A stretch of DNA of 64,000 nucleotides from Alysiella filiformis (GTDB lineage: Bacteria; Pseudomonadota; Gammaproteobacteria; Burkholderiales; Neisseriaceae): the NCBI RefSeq assembly GCF_014054525.1, contig NZ_CP059564.1, forward strand, positions 320,357 through 384,356, read 5' to 3'. The translations under genes were made by a program, and so were the position numbers. Positions 61,312-64,000 of the stretch are shown here, piece by piece (position 1 is the first letter of the stretch; each line of letters begins with the position of its first letter). The notes under the pieces are model-generated. The model was not told where the DNA came from. It saw nothing but the letters and a program-made list of their open reading frames with translations, and did not search any database.

Positions 61312-63639
61312 ATGTCCAAAAACCTATTAATTGTAGAATCCCCCAACAAAATCAAGTCTGTAAAAAAATACTTGGGCGGCGATTTTGAAGTGCTTGCCTC
61401 ATTCGGACATGTCCGCGACCTGATTCCCAAAGACGGCGCGGTCAATCCCGATGACAATTTTGCCATGAAATACCAAATCATCAGCAAAAACAGCAAGCAC
61501 GTTGATGCCATTGTAGCCGCCGCCAAAGAAGCCGACACCATTTATCTCGCCACCGACCCCGACCGCGAAGGCGAAGCGATTTCATGGCACATTTATGAAA
61601 TTTTGAAATCCAAACGCGGCATGAAAAACGTGGGCGACAAAATCCAACGTGTTGTTTTTCATGAAGTTACGCCCAAAGGCGTTCAGGCAGCCTTACAAAA
61701 TCCGCGCGGCTTGGACGTGAATTTGATTGACGCGCAACAAGCCCGCCGTGCTTTGGATTATTTGGTGGGTTTCAATTTGTCGCCGCTTTTGTGGAAAAAA
61801 ATCCGCTACGGCTTGTCGGCTGGGCGCGTGCAAAGCCCTGCTCTTCGCCTGATTTGCGAACGCGAAAACGAAATCCGCGCCTTTGAAACGCAAGAATATT
61901 GGACAGTCCACATGGACAGCCACAAAGGGCGCACCAAGTTTTCCGCCAAATTAATTCAATGGCAAAACAATAAGTTGGAACAATTTTCCTTGCCCAACGA
62001 ACAAGCGCAAGCAGACGTGTTAGCCCAATTGCAAGGCAAAACCGCACAAGTGGCTGATGTGGTTAAGAAAAAAGCCACACGCAAACCTGCCGCGCCCTAC
62101 ACCACCTCCACCATGCAGCAAGACGCGGTACGCAAACTCGGCTTTACCACCGACCGCACCATGCGTACCGCCCAGCAGCTTTTTGAAGGCATAGACGTGG
62201 GACAAGGCGCAGTCGGCTTGATTACCTATATGCGTACCGACAGCGTAACCCTGTCGCAAGACGCGCTGACCGAAATCCGCCATTATATTGACAACAAAAT
62301 TGGCGCGGATTTTCTGCCATCTTCGCCCAAAATCTACAAAACCAAGTCCAAAAACGCGCAAGAGGCTCACGAGGCGGTGCGCCCCACTTCGGTGTACCGT
62401 TCGCCCGAAAGTGTGAAACCGTTTTTGTCGCCCGACCAATTCAAGTTGTACCAAATGATTTGGCAGCGCACGGTGGCGTGTCAAATGGTGGACGCGAAAT
62501 TTGACGCAACAACGGTGGACATTAACGTGGGCGATGGCGTGTTCCGCGCGACTGGACAAGTGTTGGTTTTTGCTGGCTTTTTGAGCGTGTATCAAGAAGG
62601 CGCAGACGAAGACGATGAAGCCGAAGAAAGCAAAAAGCTGCCTGAAATGGCGGTGGGCGACACGCTGCCTGTGGACAAATTGTATGGCGAACAGCATTTT
62701 ACCCAGCCACCACCGCGTTTTAACGAGGCGACTTTGGTTAAGGCTTTGGAAGAATTTGGCATTGGTCGTCCATCTACTTATGCCAGTATCATTAAGACTT
62801 TAAAAGACCGTGAATACGTTACGGTGGAACAACGCCGTTTCCAGCCCACCGACACGGGCGACATTGTGAACAAGTTTTTGACCGAACATTTTGAGCAGTA
62901 TGTGGACTACGATTTCACGGCAAAATTGGAAGACCAGCTTGATGAAATCGCCAACGGCAGCCGCGCTTGGATTCCTGTAATGGAAAAATTCTGGAAAGGT
63001 TTCCACAAGCAAGTTGTTGAAAAAGAAGGCATTGAACGCGCCAAATTCACCACGCAAGAATTGGACGAAACCTGCCCACAATGCGGCAAACACAAATTGC
63101 AAATCAAATTCGGACGCGCAGGGCGTTTTGTGGCGTGCGCGGGCTACCCCGAATGCGGCTACACGCGCAATGTGAACGAAACCGCCGAACAAGCCGCCGA
63201 GCGCGTTGCCCAAGAAGCCGCACAACAAGCTGAATTGGAAGGCAGAAGTTGCCCCAAATGTGGCGGTCAGTTGGTGTACAAAACGGCGCGTTCAGGCAGC
63301 AAATTCATCGGTTGCGCGAATTATCCGAAATGCAAACACGTTGAGCCTTTGGAAAAACCGAAAACCACAGGCGTCCCCTGCCCACAATGCGGCAAAGGGC
63401 ATTTGGTGGAACGCAAATCGCGTTTTGGCACAACGTTTTACAGTTGCGACAGCTACCCCGATTGCAAATATGCGGTCAATCATTTGCCGCTCAACGAGCC
63501 GTGTCCACAATGCGGCTGGGCAATTACCATGCGGAAAGTAACCAAGCGTTGGGGCGTGGAGCGTGTGTGTCCGCAGAAAGAATGCGGCTGGAAAGAACAG
63601 CTTGAACCGCCTGCTGGCAAAAATCAATCGGAAGAGTAA
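61312..63639 (+). CDS. topA: DNA topoisomerase I
   Basis: This encodes 775 residues from the ATG at 61312; seven in-frame residues before it are not conserved. The enzyme relaxes negative supercoils. Toprim motifs VESPNKIKS and DREGEAISWHI are at the N-terminus, and the active Tyr is in GLITYMRTDS near residue 308. The C-terminus has four zinc ribbon modules (CPQCGKHKL, CPKCGGQLV, CPQCGKGHL, CPQCGWAIT). Usual length for the family is about 770-870. Confidence 0.97.
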   Translation: MSKNLLIVESPNKIKSVKKYLGGDFEVLASFGHVRDLIPKDGAVNPDDNFAMKYQIISKNSKHVDAIVAAAKEADTIYLATDPDREGEAISWHIYEILKSKRGMKNVGDKIQRVVFHEVTPKGVQAALQNPRGLDVNLIDAQQARRALDYLVGFNLSPLLWKKIRYGLSAGRVQSPALRLICERENEIRAFETQEYWTVHMDSHKGRTKFSAKLIQWQNNKLEQFSLPNEQAQADVLAQLQGKTAQVADVVKKKATRKPAAPYTTSTMQQDAVRKLGFTTDRTMRTAQQLFEGIDVGQGAVGLITYMRTDSVTLSQDALTEIRHYIDNKIGADFLPSSPKIYKTKSKNAQEAHEAVRPTSVYRSPESVKPFLSPDQFKLYQMIWQRTVACQMVDAKFDATTVDINVGDGVFRATGQVLVFAGFLSVYQEGADEDDEAEESKKLPEMAVGDTLPVDKLYGEQHFTQPPPRFNEATLVKALEEFGIGRPSTYASIIKTLKDREYVTVEQRRFQPTDTGDIVNKFLTEHFEQYVDYDFTAKLEDQLDEIANGSRAWIPVMEKFWKGFHKQVVEKEGIERAKFTTQELDETCPQCGKHKLQIKFGRAGRFVACAGYPECGYTRNVNETAEQAAERVAQEAAQQAELEGRSCPKCGGQLVYKTARSGSKFIGCANYPKCKHVEPLEKPKTTGVPCPQCGKGHLVERKSRFGTTFYSCDSYPDCKYAVNHLPLNEPCPQCGWAITMRKVTKRWGVERVCPQKECGWKEQLEPPAGKNQSEE

Positions 63640-63641
63640 AA

Positions 63642-63695
63642 CAGTTCAGGCAGCCTGAAAGTCCTAGCGGACGGCATTCAGGCTGCCTGAAAACA
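63642..63695. terminator. Inverted DUS pair between topA and the last gene
   Basis: GTTCAGGCAGCCTGAAAG and CATTCAGGCTGCCTGAAAAC flank a small GTCCTAGCGGAC hairpin between convergent genes. Confidence 0.6.
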
Positions 63696-64000
63696 TCAAT
63701 GCAAATCACGTTGTCCAAATGTGGCTATCAGATTTTGCGCTGCGTCCATCGCCACAAACGCGCCCTGATATTTGCCCATTACCCCAAACACATACAATTT
63801 GCCGTGTTGTTTTTCCAAATCGGCTAGGGTTTGCTTGTCATCTTCATAATTCAAAGTTCGGCGTGTTGCTTCATCGGCTTTTTGCAAGCTGCTCAAATCC
63901 AATTTCGCGTAATGGGTTACCCCATTCTCAGGATGAATCGCAGCAATAGGCACACCTGCCAATTTATCAAATTCCGCCAAATTTTCAGGCAGCTCGGACG
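63696..64000 (-). CDS. C-terminal part of an unknown protein (cut by window edge)
   Basis: The frame is open from the window edge to a stop at 63696, about 101 residues, and no ATG is required within the window (a TTG at 63980 is not a likely start). The sequence includes PENLAEFDKLAGVPIAAIHP, LEKQHGKLYVFGVMGKYQGA and ends TFGQRDLH. A DUS copy near 63990 is translated as LPEN. No family recognised. Confidence 0.6.
   Translation of the reverse strand, partial: SELPENLAEFDKLAGVPIAAIHPENGVTHYAKLDLSSLQKADEATRRTLNYEDDKQTLADLEKQHGKLYVFGVMGKYQGAFVAMDAAQNLIATFGQRDLH

Overview
The window is chromosomal DNA of a Neisseriaceae bacterium. The best evidence is the very frequent 15-mer TTCAGGC(A/T)GCCTGAA, which carries a DNA uptake sequence (DUS). 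Partial copies mostly keep the AGGCTGCCTGAA half, the dialect I recall for Simonsiella; the reverse strand of each full copy reads AGGCAGCCTGAA, the Kingella dialect. Gene content agrees: Smg, a Neisseria-type patA-patB-ape1 cluster, Zur, HslO, SstT and a Slam-type surface lipoprotein. Simonsiella, Alysiella or a close relative is my best guess; the genus is inferred.

Layout. 0-8.4 kb: two tandem minus-strand genes for large secreted proteins, one cut by the window edge, the other a 2604-residue protein with two serralysin-type protease modules and a stretch of 29 identical 18-bp repeats. 8.5-16.6 kb: radA, an AT-rich KAP-family NTPase gene that looks acquired, leuS, tyrS, dedA. 16.8-23.1 kb: a GIY-YIG-like gene, rnhB, two small envelope genes, maf, then yceD-rpmF, a phosphoribosyltransferase, fabZ, glyA. 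23.4-28.9 kb: a membrane protein and the peptidoglycan O-acetylation cluster patA-patB-ape1, with an IS630 element inserted exactly in the ape1 stop codon. 29-34.7 kb: a complete rRNA operon on the minus strand (16S, tRNA-Ile, tRNA-Ala, 23S, 5S) with a recognisable promoter.

35-52 kb: zur, hslO, a DUF3579-GNAT fusion, a metallophosphoesterase, sstT, initiator tRNA, a CAP-domain surface lipoprotein, an RNB exoribonuclease, a CobW-type GTPase, an MFS sugar transporter with its LacI regulator, a second type I-secreted protein, a patatin-like protein and tRNA-Leu. 52.4-64 kb: rhlE, rsmB, an SDR, hemL, cdsA, plsC, smg, two unrecognised exported proteins, topA and the 3' end of an unknown gene.

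Two themes stand out. First, the cell surface: three genes share an N-terminal module and appear to be type I secretion substrates, alongside the CAP lipoprotein and the O-acetylation cluster. Second, the intergenic DNA is crowded with small non-autonomous inverted-repeat elements (at least five families, several in two to four copies), REP-like palindromes and inverted DUS pairs that probably serve as terminators.
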